From Eudorina sp. 2006-703-Eu-15 (taxonomy: Eukaryota; Chlorophyta; Chlorophyceae; Chlamydomonadales; Volvocaceae), in NCBI GenBank assembly GCA_003117195.1, contig BDSI01000104.1:116298-180297 (forward strand): DNA of 64,000 nt, given 5' to 3'. Of the stretch, positions 34,251 to 49,302 are shown piece by piece; position 1 is the first letter of the stretch, and every line of letters starts with the position of its first letter. The translations under genes and the position numbers were made by a program. The notes below the pieces were generated by a model. It was not told the origin of the DNA, made no database searches, and saw only the letters and a list, made by a program, of their open reading frames with translations.

Positions 34251-37193
34251 ATGGCCGGCAAACTCTGTGTTTCTGTGATAGGTGTGTACATCAATGCAAC
34301 CTTGAATGCGTCGGTCAGTGGACGGCGCCTGCTGGGTTCGACAATTCCTGTGACCGCATGCTTCCTGCAGAAGCGCGCAACGTTCAAGCCGATGACTTTG
34401 CTGAAAAGAATTTTTACGTCAAGCTTCGAGTTGGGAGCAATGAGGTGCGTTGTTCGAAGCATACAGTCGGTGCAGCTCGCCAAAATCGTTGTCACACCAA
34501 ACTGTGACCCTCGCTACCCATCACACACGGCGTGCAGGTCAAAACTGATGTTGTCAAGGGTTCACTGCAACCCAAGTTCCTGAAAGACTGCCGACTCGCG
34601 GTTCCGCTGCCGGAGACCGACACTCTACGGGTACGACCCCAATCGCACAAGGTCACATGGGTGCCGGGAGCGTCGAGCCCATGAACATTTCGGGTGACGT
34701 GGCGGTTCTTGCGCCGCTGGTTCTGTTGTACACATGTTTGCAGCGCTGGCAGGTTGACATGCAGATGGGGAAACCGGACGGGGAAGCCGGAGCGCGGCGT
34801 TGGGTCTCCCGATAACCTTGCACAACACGCGCAGTGGTTTTTGCGACATCCGCCACTCGGTGATTGGCGCAGGGCTGGCAGTGAAAGCCAGTTGGCGTCC
34901 AACGTGGCCGCGCGACCGCAATTGTGCCAGCATGCCCTAGGAACGCTGGTCACGTGAACAACGGGAAAGCATGGTTGCATGACCCGCGGCACGACCCCGC
35001 GCACCATATGTCACAGCAGCCCGCCGCTCCCACATCGCCGCTCCCCACAACCCCCTATCCACTGCTTCCGCCCAAGCACCCAACCTGTCCTACCTGCATC
35101 CATTCACCTGACCCTCACCATCATCTGGGTTCTACCCCATCGCCTTCTTATCTCACCTCCTTCCCTCCCGACACCTCTGCCCCGCGACCCAGATCGAGCT
35201 GCTCCAGGTCGGACCCCGAGGTGACCTGGTCGTGGGTTCCGATGACCTGCGCATCCTCACCATCACCTCCAGGGGCACCATCGTGCACTGGTTCCAGCTA
35301 CGGACCGCCAGCCGCAGCGTCAGTGCCGAGCTCTGCCTGGTGCTGAGGTACCTGTCGGGTAGGTCACGCCGCGGCGGCGGAGCGTGGGCGGCATCGGAGA
35401 GGGTGCCGATGTTCGTCCCACCGACGGCGAGGCTGCCGGACCCGGGCGGTTATGTCCAGCTGCGACCAACCGCGGGATGGGCGGGCGCCATCCGCGGGTC
35501 GCGTACTTTCGGGGCGAGGGAGTGGCTTGTGTGCTAGGTGCGGTTCCGCGCCGCGAGCCCCAAACCCGCTGCCCGAACCATGGCCCCGGACCCGGCCCTC
35601 TTTCTGTGTTCCCCTGCAGCGGGTTCGAACCGACCCATGTCCCCAACGTACGCGATAGCGGCGCGCCAGGCCAAAGAACGAGCGCTCGAGGGACCCTCCG
35701 TGCCTCAGGTGCGCGGGGAGATGGGTTGACGATATGGGTCATGGGCATTCTGCAAGTTTCAGTTGTCAGGCGGCTGCACAGGAGGCGCGCCCAGCATGAC
35801 ACTGTCTGTCTAGGATCCGTGGGCACCCGTCGGACCGGGCTCCAGGGGCCCCCCATCAGACCCAGATCAGATCCCTGAGATCGGCTCAGGCCCCGAACCC
35901 GAGCCCGGCCCCCGCTACCGCAACTCGCTAATGGACGTTCTTTCCTGCGCTAATGGCCCTTCTTCTCCCCCGTCCAGACTCCATCTGCTTCCGCTTTCCG
36001 CGACCTCGCCGCGTCGCCCACAACCGCCAGCACCAGCGGCAGGTACGGCGCCTCCCAGGGCGCTGAGCAACAAGGATCCTCCGCCACCGCCGCCAACGGC
36101 GGCGGCAGCGGCAGCGGGTACTTCTACCCCAACGGCGGCGCTATGAGCTCGCCGGGGACCGCAGCTTCGGTGTCGGGAATGCCCGCGGGGGCCCGCAGCC
36201 CGTCAGCCGGGGCGTCGTCGGGAATGGCCGCGGCAGCATCAGGGGCAGCGGGGTCGTCGCGGCAGGGCGCGTCAGGTCCCACGCGGCGATCGGGGCGGAC
36301 CGGCGGCGGCCCGGGGCAGGTGCCGCTGCCGCTGGCGGTGCTGGGCGGCATGGTGGTTGGCGCGCTGGTGTACCTGTGGAAGAAGCGGCCCGTGTACTAT
36401 GAGGTGCGGGTGCAATTGCGAGCGGGGGAGAAAACAAACAACCAGCCTGGCGACATACTCCGAACAATTAGATTGACGAACAAATACTTTTAACCACCAC
36501 ACGTATTCACTGGGGGGAAAGGATGCAAAGGCAACGAGGCGGATCGTGTGTGACGCGTTTAGGGTGCAGCGCTGCGCGAGTCAGCGGATGTCGCCCCTGG
36601 GGCACCGATGTTTGCTGCGCTGACTCGGGATCGTACGGTCGGTGATATGGGCAGTAGTCGGACCAATTGTTGACCGCCCGTACGCATTGGACCTGTCTCT
36701 TGTACATCCCGTGCGTCGCTCTGTCGGATATCCTCGTTGGCCCAGGGTTGAGGTTGCGTCGTCCATGCCGCGACCCACATCACGAGACTCGTGTTCTGAG
36801 CCAGTATCTGCCGATTCTGCCCTGGAGCCGCAGCACCGCTGCTCCTCAGCCTGGCCAAGCTGCAGACCCGCCGTAACGCAGCTGCATCCCGCTCGCCTGC
36901 GCCTCCTTCTCCCCCTCCCGGGTAGACCTCCCACTGGTCCTCCCCTCGCCGCTGCCCCGCCCCGCCGCCTCTGCCACCGCCGCCTTAATTACCTCCTGCC
37001 GCCCTGACCCTGCCGCCCGTCCGGCTGCCTGCTCTTTCGGGCCGACCCCGGTCCGCAGGTCCAGGAGGACGACACGCTGTGCCACATCGCCTCCTGCTTC
37101 AAGAAGCGGGTGGAGGACGTGTACCAGAAGAACAAGGCGCTGCTCAAGAACCCCAGCCGGCTGTACCCGGGCGACCGACTCCGTATCAGATGA
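34251..37193 (+). CDS. C2 domain - single membrane segment - LysM protein, 357 aa
   Basis: Eight exons sum to exactly 358 codons: 34251-34281, 34371-34444, 34538-34630, 34744-34803, 35193-35358, 35620-35708, 35978-36403, 37059-37193. Residues 1-141 form a C2 domain: MAGKLCVSVI, then ARNVQADDFAEKNFYVKLRV, VKTDVVKGSLQPKFLKD, and a final strand ELCLVLRYLS. The usual SDPY of loop 1 is KNFY, so calcium binding is doubtful. A Ser/Gly/Ala-rich linker follows, then a membrane segment (residues about 287-304, LAVLGGMVVGALVYLW) bounded by KKRP. Residues 314-357 are a LysM domain (EDDTLCHIASCFKKRVEDVY, LYPGDRLRIR). The KKR after the segment suggests a cytosolic or organelle-facing LysM. The 20-codon exon at 34744 is the least certain; it was chosen because it keeps phase. 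The start is the first ATG of the C2 strand. Confidence 0.8.
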
Positions 37194-39744
37194 GGGACGC
37201 ACAGGTTGGTGCGGGGCCCCCCCTCCCCTGCGGCCCCACGCCTTCTTGGCCAAACACATGCGCCTGGCGCGGTGCACTGAGGAGGGCCGATGGCCAAACG
37301 CATGCGCCTGATGCGGTGCGAATGTGCGAGCCGACGGTGAGGCGGGCGGCGCTGACAGCGGTGGGGGAGCTGCCGGCCTGCACGACGGCTGACGCGTTGG
37401 CCACGCATCCGATCCGACCGCGGGAGAAATCAGGTGCAGTGCAGCAGGCGCGGTCCCGATGCCCCGACGGACAGGTTAGCGACTTGGCGTGGTCGGCTGG
37501 CGTCGTCGGGTTCCAGCTGCCCTTCGTACGGCGACGGCAGCGTGGTCGGTCGCGATCAAGCGCTGAGCGCAACAGCCAGACGCGGAGAAGGCTTCGACGC
37601 TTTCGTCCGGCAGCACCGTTCGGTGTCGCGATGATGGCGGGGGTGGTGCTGATTGAGAAAATTGGGAGGGAAGCCGCTGCCGGGAATGGGTTGAGAGCTG
37701 TCACACAGACGCTATTCTTATTGAGTCTGCACCTCGATGTTCACAACTTGTCAGTGTTCACAGCTTGAGGTCGATGCGTCTGTCGCGGAAGGCCGAATGG
37801 TGCAGTAAGCCGGAGGCCGGGGCGGAGATGAACAGTACACATGACTGGGGACCCGGTGATGCACTGCCGGTGCCAATTTGCATTTGGAACAAATGTCAGC
37901 ATGCCGGGTGTCTGCGGTTGCGTGCGTGCACATGCGTCGAGGGTGCTGCTATCGCGTCGGGTGTCGATGACCGGGCTGACCGAGCTAGGGACCTTGTCAC
38001 GACCGCATCCTTTGTTTCGCGCGCGCGGGCTGCCGGGGGAAGGGTGGGAGGACGGGATGCGGCGGAACGCGGGCCGCGGGCCATGCTGCCCCTCCCTCCA
38101 CCGCTCGCATGGGACAATGCTCTGCCGAAGCGCCAGCGTCGGATAAATTGTTTGCTGCGCCCGGGCGGATTACCTGCACAGAGCCTTCCTCAAGGACATT
38201 TGGCCGCGTGCCCTGGGTGTATGTTCAACACCCATGCAGCAGGCGTTCGCGACGTGTGGGCCCACGGTATGAGTTGCATGTGGTCGCTCGGAAAGTCGGG
38301 GGCGAGGGGGGCCCCAAAGCAGCCATGAGGCTCCAGGGGGACTGTGTACTGGCTCGTAGCGCGCGGGGTGGACGTGTCCGCTGTCTGCCACACTGTCATC
38401 AGGCTTGTCAAACCGGGTGGTGCGTTCTGTTGCTGTACCCGGTACTTGATCTCCGCATGGCGTTCGCGTTGCACCCTCGGTACTGCGACAGACCGTTGCG
38501 GCCGGCAGCATGGGGCAGAGTGCCAGCGGCCAGCGCGTGACCTAGAGACTGGAGTGCCACGGAGCGAGGCCCGTTAGAAAGGGTACTGGGGGATGTCCGA
38601 ACGGGCCATGGCTGTCCTGTCTTCTGGTGCGATACGGGCCATGGCCCATGGATGGACAAGGTCTGACTCGGTGTGTCCTGACACCGTGTGGGGGCGCAAC
38701 CGTGAGCGGCATGGGTGCAACTTGCAGCTTCTTTGGCGTGCTGTCTATTTGCGTGTGAATAGCAGGATGGGAGTGGGGCTGGGGGCTGCTTGTGCTGAAT
38801 GCGTGAGGATGTTTTGCGCGTGATTGTGCTGCGGGTGGTGGTGCCGACCTCGTTTGACCCGACTTCTTGGACACAGGGTTGCCCTGATTACAGCACCGGC
38901 GCCAATACTGCGGGGAGCTGAGGGCCTCTGGCGAACGGTGCACCTCGCCCCTGATGCGCCCAGAGGCGAGCTTGCATGTGTAGTGCAGAAGCATCAGTCG
39001 CTTTTACACAACTTGACTGTCGGGGACTGTCATGGCTTGTTCTGAGGCTGGATGCACCCTGATGCACAGGTGGAATGCAAGGGTAACAAGAACGGTGCAT
39101 TTCTCTCTCGGGTAGGTTGCCAAGCGGTTGTCGCGTTCCATTGGATTACCGTGTAAACATGGTACACGCCAAAGTGCAGACTAAAGTCAGGTTTGCTGGG
39201 TTTGTAAACTAGTAATCACCACGACCAGAGCAACACCTCTATCGGACTGCATGTCAACGCCACATGGGTTATCCTGTTTCCAGCGCGTCCGACAAGCCCC
39301 TGTCGCAAACCTTCTGAACCGTGGGCCCGCACCACGCTGCTATCAAAAAACGGCCCGCTACCAATACGTTCGGTATTCAATTTAAGTGTATTTAAATGCA
39401 GCGTATTGGCGTTGTCTCCGTTGGTCGTTCCAAACATATCCAACATCCTTGGTGGCCAAGGATAAACAACCTGTTTGCAGTGCGTTGTTCGTATGTACAT
39501 GGCAGGAAAATGGGCGGATGTCCCAACCTTTAAGAATGTTAGCTATGCGAATGTCAGCTGTGCGAATGTCTTCTGTAGGAAAGCTACCAAACAATATTCA
39601 AAAGACGCTGTACCCATAAAATGGCAACTTTCAGAAGGCGGGTGATGTGCACGTTTCCCACCACGACGTATCTTCCAGAGTTTACGTTGACGAAGTGAGG
39701 CCCTGATGCAATACGGATTGCTTGGGCTGTACGGAACTGGGGCG
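37194..39744. other. Long interval, no gene recognised
   Basis: About 2.5 kb downstream of the C2/LysM stop. Reading frames present (for example those overlapping 37.2-38.5 kb) lack splice-consistent or family-like sequence. TGTAA motifs, the volvocine-type polyadenylation signal, occur near 39153 and 39206 but are far from the stop. 39.1-39.7 kb should include upstream regulatory DNA of polyubiquitin. Confidence 0.5.
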
Positions 39745-39745
39745 C

Positions 39746-39751
39746 TATAAA
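39746..39751 (+). promoter_or_regulatory. TATA box of polyubiquitin
   Basis: CTATAAAG about 130 bp upstream of the polyubiquitin ATG at 39877. This implies transcription starting around 39775 and a 5' UTR of about 100 nt with no upstream intron needed. Confidence 0.6.
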
Positions 39752-39792
39752 GCCAGCCTCGCATCCCATAATAGACATATTCTGCGGCGTAG

Positions 39793-42286
<2,494 letters not shown>

Positions 42287-42595
42287 CATGGATTGTAATG
42301 GCTAAGCTGGAAATTTGAATGTTGGCGATATCGATATGATGTGCGCGTGGTACTCGATCACATTGGGCTCCAGCCTGATAGTGGCACGACATTACATTGA
42401 TGTTCCGCGGCTGGATTCGCGCTTTGTGGCAGTTGTAACGATATCGGACTGAATGTTCTCCTGACCATACACTTCATGGTCATGTCAACATCTCGTTCTT
42501 TAACCGTCTGCGCCATAGTTGATTGAATTGACTCCATATACATGTAAATGAAGCAAATAATCATAATCAGTCAGTATAGCCATCGCTCGTGATGA
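42287..42595. terminator. Shared 3' region of convergent genes
   Basis: 309 bp between the polyubiquitin stop and the STI1-protein stop on the opposite strand. TGTAA polyadenylation-type motifs are at 42294, 42434 and 42543 for the plus strand, and TTACA at 42392 for the minus strand. Which is used is not determinable. Confidence 0.4.
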
Positions 42596-44852
42596 TCAAA
42601 GCTGCTTGCCTCGCATAAGCTCCTTGAGATCCTGCTCGCAACAACTCGCCGTTAGTGCCGGACAAAAGTCATGAGAAACGTTATGGAACAAGTCCCGTAC
42701 CTTGAACGCCTCCATCACGTCCCGGTTGAATACATACTTGACTGTCTTCCATGGCTTCTTATGCACCTGTTGACGTCGACAAGCGCAAGTCGATGAGCAG
42801 ATATGATGCGTACCAAACAGGTGTCATTCTTAGTCGCACCTCTTCGAGGGCAGCCATTACTGTAGGGTTGTCCAGCCACCTGCACGTTTGCCACGCAAAA
42901 TTCAGGCGGACGGTACCGCACATCGTGTTCAGTCGACAAGTTCACGCAACTTTGTACGCACCTCGCAGCCTTGGGATCTGAACGCATCAGCATCACCAGC
43001 GGGTTGGAGCTGTCCTCCTTGCTGACCCCACCCTCCGTCGAGCCGGCATGGGTATCAGTAACAGCGTCCTGCGCTGTAGCCGTACTCTGAAGCTGCGGCG
43101 GTTGACCCGGTGGTGGCGGCGTCCCGGCGACGGAGGCCGCGGTACCGTCACGTTCGGGCTCAGCCGCTGGGGATGGGAGCTCGATGGTGTTCGGCACGCT
43201 TGGAGTTGCCGCGGGCTGCGACTTGGCTGTCCCCATAATTTCTCGCACCTGCACGGCAACGAAATTCGGCTGAGGATCGATGTGCTGTACATCACGCAAC
43301 ACATTTGACATCCAGGCAAGGCGGCGTTATCGTGTGCTGTGCTTGCAAAAAACCACCCAACAGCTGGTGCGCCGTTCCCGTCCCAGTGTCACCCAGGGGC
43401 CACTACTTGACCCCACGCGACTCCGGAACACGTTCGGACATTTCCACACATGGCACGGCACCTTGTCCGTCACCTCATCATCCCATCCATCACCTTGAAC
43501 ACCACCTCCAGCAGTTCCTGGTCATCCGCGTACTTGGCCTGGCGGGCGGGGTCCTCGGAAATGTCCAGGAACGCCGTCATGACGCGGGGCTGCTGCAGCT
43601 TAGCGAGCAAGCCGGGGTGCGCCATGAGCTTGGTGAAGAGCTGCGAAGGGTCCAGTCCGAGTCGGGAGGCCCGGGCGAAGGTCTGATCCATGACGCTGGG
43701 GCTCATGCGGTCCAGCAGGTGGTCCGGGATGGAGATGCCCTGTCGCAGGGGTCGGGATGGAATTTGGCAGGGTGGCAGGGCGGCGCGGGACGGGGTAAGG
43801 GGTGGCGTTGATCCTCAACAGGGGGAAACAGGCACGTATGGATGACAGCGGGCGGGTGGGTGGGTGGGTGGGTGGATCGGCGACACCCATGAACACATCG
43901 CGACCCCTGCGTAGCCGGTTGATCGCATCATCGGTATCCGGCCGCCCAGCCCGGCCCAAGTGACCGCCTGTGCAGGTCCCGGAATGGAGTCCGGAATGGA
44001 GTCAGCGGCTCGCAGCGCAGCGCCGCCCCAAGAGCGCGCCCTCCGTCGTACCCTCGTCGCGATGATCTCCGCTATCCGCCGCCGTGTGGCCGGATCACCG
44101 AACAGCTGCTTGAACACCTCCGGCTTGCGCATGGGCGCCGGCAGCACGTTCATCATGATCTGCTGCATCTGGGTGCTCTGGCCCATCAGCTCCACCATCC
44201 GCTCCGCCTTGCGAAGGGCATCTGGGCGGGGGGCCGGAGGGGGCGGCAGGTGACCGGCGGAACGACTGGAACGACTGGAAAGATGCAGTCACAGACGAAT
44301 GGTTGCACGGCCGCCCAACAGCTACCCGCGCGGCGTGTTCGTAGAAGAAACCGGGGAAGCAGTACACGACAAATGTTGAGTAAATAGTCCGGCACAGTCC
44401 GGGCCGCAGTGGCGCCCTCCCTCCGTCGTGTACACTTGGCGCGCCGACGCGTCGACGCACCTGGCCTCCCACAGATCTGACAGGTAACTGCCAGTGGGGG
44501 GTGCTTCGGTCATCACGGTCATAACCAGTGGTGGTGGCGGAGATCCAAGTCTACAGTTTGCTCTCGCGGCATTATGCAGAAGTGCGTTCCGCAAAGCTGG
44601 CACGCGCATACTCGCGCCTTGTCGTACGGCGGCCGGTCAGCGACCCCTTTGCTTCCAGAACCCTGCCATGCTGGTGCGATCGCCGCTCAGTGTCACACCT
44701 TCAGACGGTGTGGAAGATGATGCCCAGCGCCATCCGACAGCGGCGCATGGAGGCCGCGTGGACGCCGCTGCCGACGCGAGTGTCGCTGCTTCCGCGCCTG
44801 CACGCGCCGGTAGAAGCGCTCGACGAAATATTAACCTCGCTATCGGCTGCAT
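42596..44852 (-). CDS. Organelle-targeted STI1-repeat protein (Tic40/Hip-Hop-like C-terminus)
   Basis: Exons: 44852-44699, 44503-44461, (one unresolved linking exon), 44221-44052, 43739-43494, 43248 to about 42957, 42745-42701, 42631-42596 (stop). The N-terminus MQPIARLIFRRALLPARAGA is Arg/Ala-rich without acidic residues until Glu20-something, and reads as a mitochondrial or plastid presequence. The centre has GQSTQMQQIMMNVLPAPMRK and FKQLFGDPATRRRIAEIIAT, then LLAKLQQPRVMTAFLDISED, a recognisable STI1 (heat-shock-chaperonin-binding) motif like that of Tic40, HIP and Hop. The C-terminus reads KYVFNRDVMEAFK then DLKELMRGKQL. A co-chaperone role in organelle protein import or folding is plausible but inferred. 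The second exon's acceptor is weak, and the donor of the fifth (phase 0, after TGC) was picked to keep frame. Confidence 0.65.
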
Positions 44853-45304
44853 CGTTAATCTGCCCAACGAGAGGCACCGACTGCACTGACAAGCGACTCA
44901 GATGAATACGATGTCGAGCACTTCCATGCTCAGCGGCAATCGTCACTCTCAGACTCCCTTCAGTGGTACAGATTGTATGATCCAGGACAACTGCAAGGCG
45001 ATAAGCAGGATTGCGGGATACGACAGCGTATCAACTGTCTCGTGACAACCAACACAGACGTAGGTCAATGATGCACTATTCCTTATCGCTTCCTTATCCG
45101 TTATCCCATTCTGTTATTGTGTCTGTAATTCTGACAGTGTTCTCATTTTTTAACGCGTACCTCAGTCATAATTCTTGACTCGCTTCACCAGCAGCCTGCT
45201 GCGATACCTTTTCGACTCGTGTAACTGACTGGATCCGTCCACCTACAACTGCTGTACATTTGCATACTTGACGGATACCCACGGGCTTGACTCCACCTTC
45301 AGTC
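44853..45304. promoter_or_regulatory. Bidirectional promoter region, 452 bp
   Basis: Head-to-head start codons: the STI1 protein on the minus strand (44852) and the UBA protein on the plus strand (45305). No clear TATA box was identified for either. Confidence 0.45.
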
Positions 45305-47844
45305 ATGTTCCCATATCCGCAGCGGCCCGGCTCCGTTGCGCCTTCGCCGGGGCCATCTGCCTTTGTGCAACCTCAGCAACCACCGCCGGTTTATGTGCCG
45401 CCCCCTCCACCGGTCGCAGCTCCCACCTTTGGGCTCGCCGGCACCCCGTCAGGCTCCATCACCACGCTCCGACTCAAGCTGTCGGACGACGTCCGGATAG
45501 ACCCACCGGTAAGCCTGCTGATACCTTTCGCCCCACATTCCTGCTGAAACAAACCACACATGCGCTGATTGATGGAAAATATTGATGCGGGGGAGCCCTG
45601 CATGTCCTGCGGCTCGAGCCTGTTCCAGGGCCGTCCGTGTCGACAGACCTGTGGCCCCAACCTGGCCGTCTACAGCTGCAGTGTCAGTGTGCAGGGTTGG
45701 GCGTCCCGTCCGGGCGTCACCAGCCAGGTCAATGCGATGTCTGTCTGATCAGCCCCAGGTGTACGTCCCTTGGCTTGTGCGAGGAGGGAGGGAAGTGCGT
45801 TGTCCGTGCCCCAGGAGGCACACACACACACACACGCTCCGTATGTGGCGCTCTGGCCCTTGCATGTCACGCACTCCTGTTCTGCCTCCCCGTCTAAGAA
45901 CGCACGCACCACATGAGGCCCATGATAGGTCAGTCCGCTGCGCCGCCCCCGGTGCCAACCCTGCTGCAACTGACCCGCACGCAGGTGGCCGTGTCGGCAG
46001 CCCTGCTGCCCTCGGCCGGTCCCCAGCAGCCGGCCTGCCCTGACCTTTCCCTGGAGCGACAGCTGCTGGAGGCGCCGCAGGGCCAGTCGGGGGCAAAGGC
46101 GGGGGCGGCGGGGACGAATGCTGCTGGCGAGCAGCCGTCCAGCGCCGTCTCCTCCGATGTGGAGACCTACCTGGCGGGCATCCAGGTGGGGCCGCTGCGG
46201 CAGTGTGTGTTTGGAACCGTAACCCACCCGACCCAACCCAGCGACCCGGTGTGGGGCCGCTGCGGCAGCGCGTTTCGCCACAGGGGGAAAACCCGCCCGA
46301 CCCAAGCCACTTCTCAACATACTTGCCACAAGTACCTGCAAATATAATTGCATCAACACAGCAACGGATCATGGGAGCCGTGGCAGTGCGTACGAGGGGG
46401 CGTCAGCAGAAACCTCACCGAGCTGAAGTCTGGTTTGCTCTGATAGATTGTTGTGCGCCGGAGGTGCCGGATAGGCGCTGAAGGGAAGGAGGTTTGGCCA
46501 CACGTACGGGTTGCGGTTCGGGGGTTTTGGGGGTTTCGACTCAGAACGGCATGTGGAAGAGCACTTGGGGATGGCGCGACATAGGGTGGCCCACACCTAG
46601 ACGGCCGTTGCGTTGGCAAGGAGAGTGGGTGAACGGACCGCCGTTCGGCAGTTTGCGCCGGGGCCTGCTGCTTCGGCTGCCACCCGCATTGAGCGCAGAA
46701 CAGGGGTTGGCAGAACATGGTTTACTTGTTACCTGAACAGGGGTTGTATCCGAACAGGGGTGAGCTCTACACTGATCAGGGGGCCCGTGTCAGCCGGTTG
46801 CAGCCCCGGCAGAGTCAGCGAACCGCCGGCGCCGGTGCGTTGCGGCGCGGCACAGCCCCTCTCGGTCGGAATGCATGCCCAGGCAGGAGGACTCTGCTGC
46901 CCAGGCCTCAGGACCACCCACCGCTTTCACTATCGGTATTGCGCCTCCCATCTGCCGTCTGTGTCCTGACTAACGATTGAACCAACATCGTGTCCCCCGC
47001 TGCCGCCACGGGCTTGCGCACGTGCCCTTCCGTCTCGCACCCCTTCCCTGGGCCGCCATCAGTCGGGGGAGCTTCCGCAGAACCCTGCCATCAAGCAGCT
47101 CGCAGCCGGGGGGATGTCACCCGCAGCGGCGGCGCTAGGGGTGCTGTACGCGCGGACGGCGCGGGGAGACGCCGATAAGGTATGCGGGGAAATACAGGGC
47201 GGGGGCCGTTGCGCATCGCAAGTGGGGGCCGTTGCAGGGCGCGTGAGCATGAGCAGGGAGTGCGTGTGACCGGGGAAAAGGGGGTTTAGGAAGAGCCGGC
47301 ATTGCCCAGCCATCCATGGCGCTGGCCCCCAGATGCGCCACTGACCTTCTCGGGACGCAGAGACGCTGACGAGGTGACAAAGCTCGCATTGGCCAAGTGG
47401 AGGCCAGCGCGGTTGGGCGTACCGGTTTCCTGTCATGACCGTCTCCAACTCTCCGTCCTTGCTTCCTCGGCCACCCGGACGACCTCGGCCACCCATGCTG
47501 ACCCCGGGCAGCCTAGCCCTTGGCTGCTTCGCTGCATTTGAAGGAATGGTGGTACATGGGACCCCGCGGGATCCTTCCCTGCATTTGCTTGCCCCTCCAC
47601 CACACCGCACGCTCCGCAACTCACCCCTTCTACCCGTATCGCTCCCCCAATCCGAGCGGCTGAACCCTTTCTCACCGAGCCCATGCCCCCTTCCTAACCC
47701 ATCTGCAAGGCCGCCGAATTCGCCTCGGGGGTGGAGCAGCTGACCACCATGGGCTTCTCACTGCCCCTGGCGGCCGGGGCCCTCGCCAAGCACAAGGGGG
47801 ACCTTGAAGCCGCGACGGAGTCATGTCTGGCGGCGGCCAGCTAG
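45305..47844 (+). CDS. UBA-domain protein with a Pro-rich N-terminus (about 240 aa)
   Basis: Exons: 45305-45508, 45629-45694 (least certain), 45985-46185, 47063-47179, 47710-47844 (TAG), all phase 0, total 240 codons plus stop. The N-terminus is MFPYPQRPGSVAPSPGPSAF followed by PPPVYVPPPPP, then a strand-like TTLRLKLSDDVRIDPP. The middle contains SLERQLLEAPQGQSG and SSDVETYLAGIQ. The C-terminal exon is a UBA fold: EQLTTMGFSLPLAAGALAKH with the MGF motif, then GDLEAATESCL. Such domains bind ubiquitin. The other parts resemble no family I can name. The last acceptor is AAG rather than CAG. It lies between polyubiquitin and an E3-like gene on the same strand. Confidence 0.7.
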
Positions 47845-49302
47845 GCAGCAGGCGGGGGCCTGCCGGGCAAGGAGCCCGAGGGAGCGGCCCTCGCTCCGTC
47901 CCTGCAGCGAGGAGCCGTCCCGTCCAGTACTCCAGTTGGTTGCCGGCTGTGAAGCGGTGAATGGTGTCCGCGAACCCGCTGCCTTGGCGCCCGGGTCCGC
48001 GTGCACCAGGTTGGTAGCCGGCAGGCTTGTGAAGCCCCCGTGAGGGGAGCTGGCGGGAGGGGAGCTTGGGGGGGGGTAGCTGGCGGGAAGGCCGGCGGGA
48101 GGGCGAGGGGAGCTGGCGGGAGGAGACTGCCCTGCCGAGCGGATTGAGGCAGGCTTTGGGCTGACAGGGGTGCCTTGTAAGTGCGAGAGGTGGACTGGGC
48201 AGCTGGCAGTGCTGATGGCTCGTTGTGACTGTTGCCTGGGCGTTTTTGGTGAGCCAGTTGCGACGTTGCAGCAGTCAGGATGCAGGCGGAGGACGGCGTG
48301 GAGATGGGTTGTGATATTGCATGACATGACATGACATGACATGAGCTGCAGGGGGGATGCATGTGCAGTTGTGCACACATGGTGCAAGTCCCGGGCTCCT
48401 TTGCGCTTCGCGCGCGTTACACCTTATCCCCAGTGATATGGGGGCCACGAAGGGCGGTATGTTCATGCTACCCATTGGCTCTCAACCGCTCATGTTGATA
48501 TTCAGCCCATCTGGCCCTATCCTGCACTATCTGGCTCGTGATGCTCGTTTGAAGCCTGGCATACCGTTCTTCACTCCTCATCATTCTGACTGCTTGCATT
48601 CTGCAAAAATATTCTTCTCCGTTACTGGGCATCGAATGTGCATTGACGGCGATCACGACGCCTGTGTACCGTACATGGGTCGCTAGGTAGGTCTTGTTTA
48701 GGACACTGGGGACACCATGTCGACCAGAAAACACAACTGATTGCATAAAGACTTGATTGGCACCCATAAAATATTCTCTTAATTTGCTGTCATCCTTAGC
48801 GCGTTGATGACCTTGTGGCTGTGTCTCTATGAGGTCGGAGTTCGTTGTGCAAGTAACTTACAAAGCGCAATATACTGAGATTAGAGAGAACTTTCAACAT
48901 TTATGACATAAACATGGTGTAAGGATAGCATGTTGTCCCGTGCGACCGCAAGCAAGAAAACAAACTCCGGCCCCAACATCCTGGCATAATTAATAAATCA
49001 CATATCACAAGAGGCAAGGAGAAACTTGGTTTTGTCTGAAGCCTTTTTTTGCTCTGGTCCTCCTCGTGACCTCGTCCTCGTTCAGCGTTTCTGATACCTC
49101 GGCGGATTTTTCATCCGCTTGATTGGGTCATCCACGTGAATTGCGTAAGTTTGCGTGCAAGCTGAAATGCAGTGTTGTCAGATTTCACGCACGGACGGCG
49201 TTTGCTTGAGGTATCAATTTATCGTCGATAGTCCTTCAGTCAATCGTGGATTTTATCAATGCATAATCCCTCGTTTGCGAAATTGCAGCCTGTACCACAG
49301 TC
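47845..49302. other. Intergenic interval; 3' flank of the UBA gene and promoter of the E3 gene
   Basis: Contains (ATGAC)4 at 48321-48343 and an AT-richer stretch at 48.77-49.30 kb. No coding sequence supported. A TGTAA at about 48173 may serve the UBA gene. Confidence 0.5.

Noticed and set aside
37079..38540. Several open frames of 100-230 codons
   Set aside because: They overlap each other on both strands, show no family motifs and lie downstream of the LysM stop; treated as non-coding.
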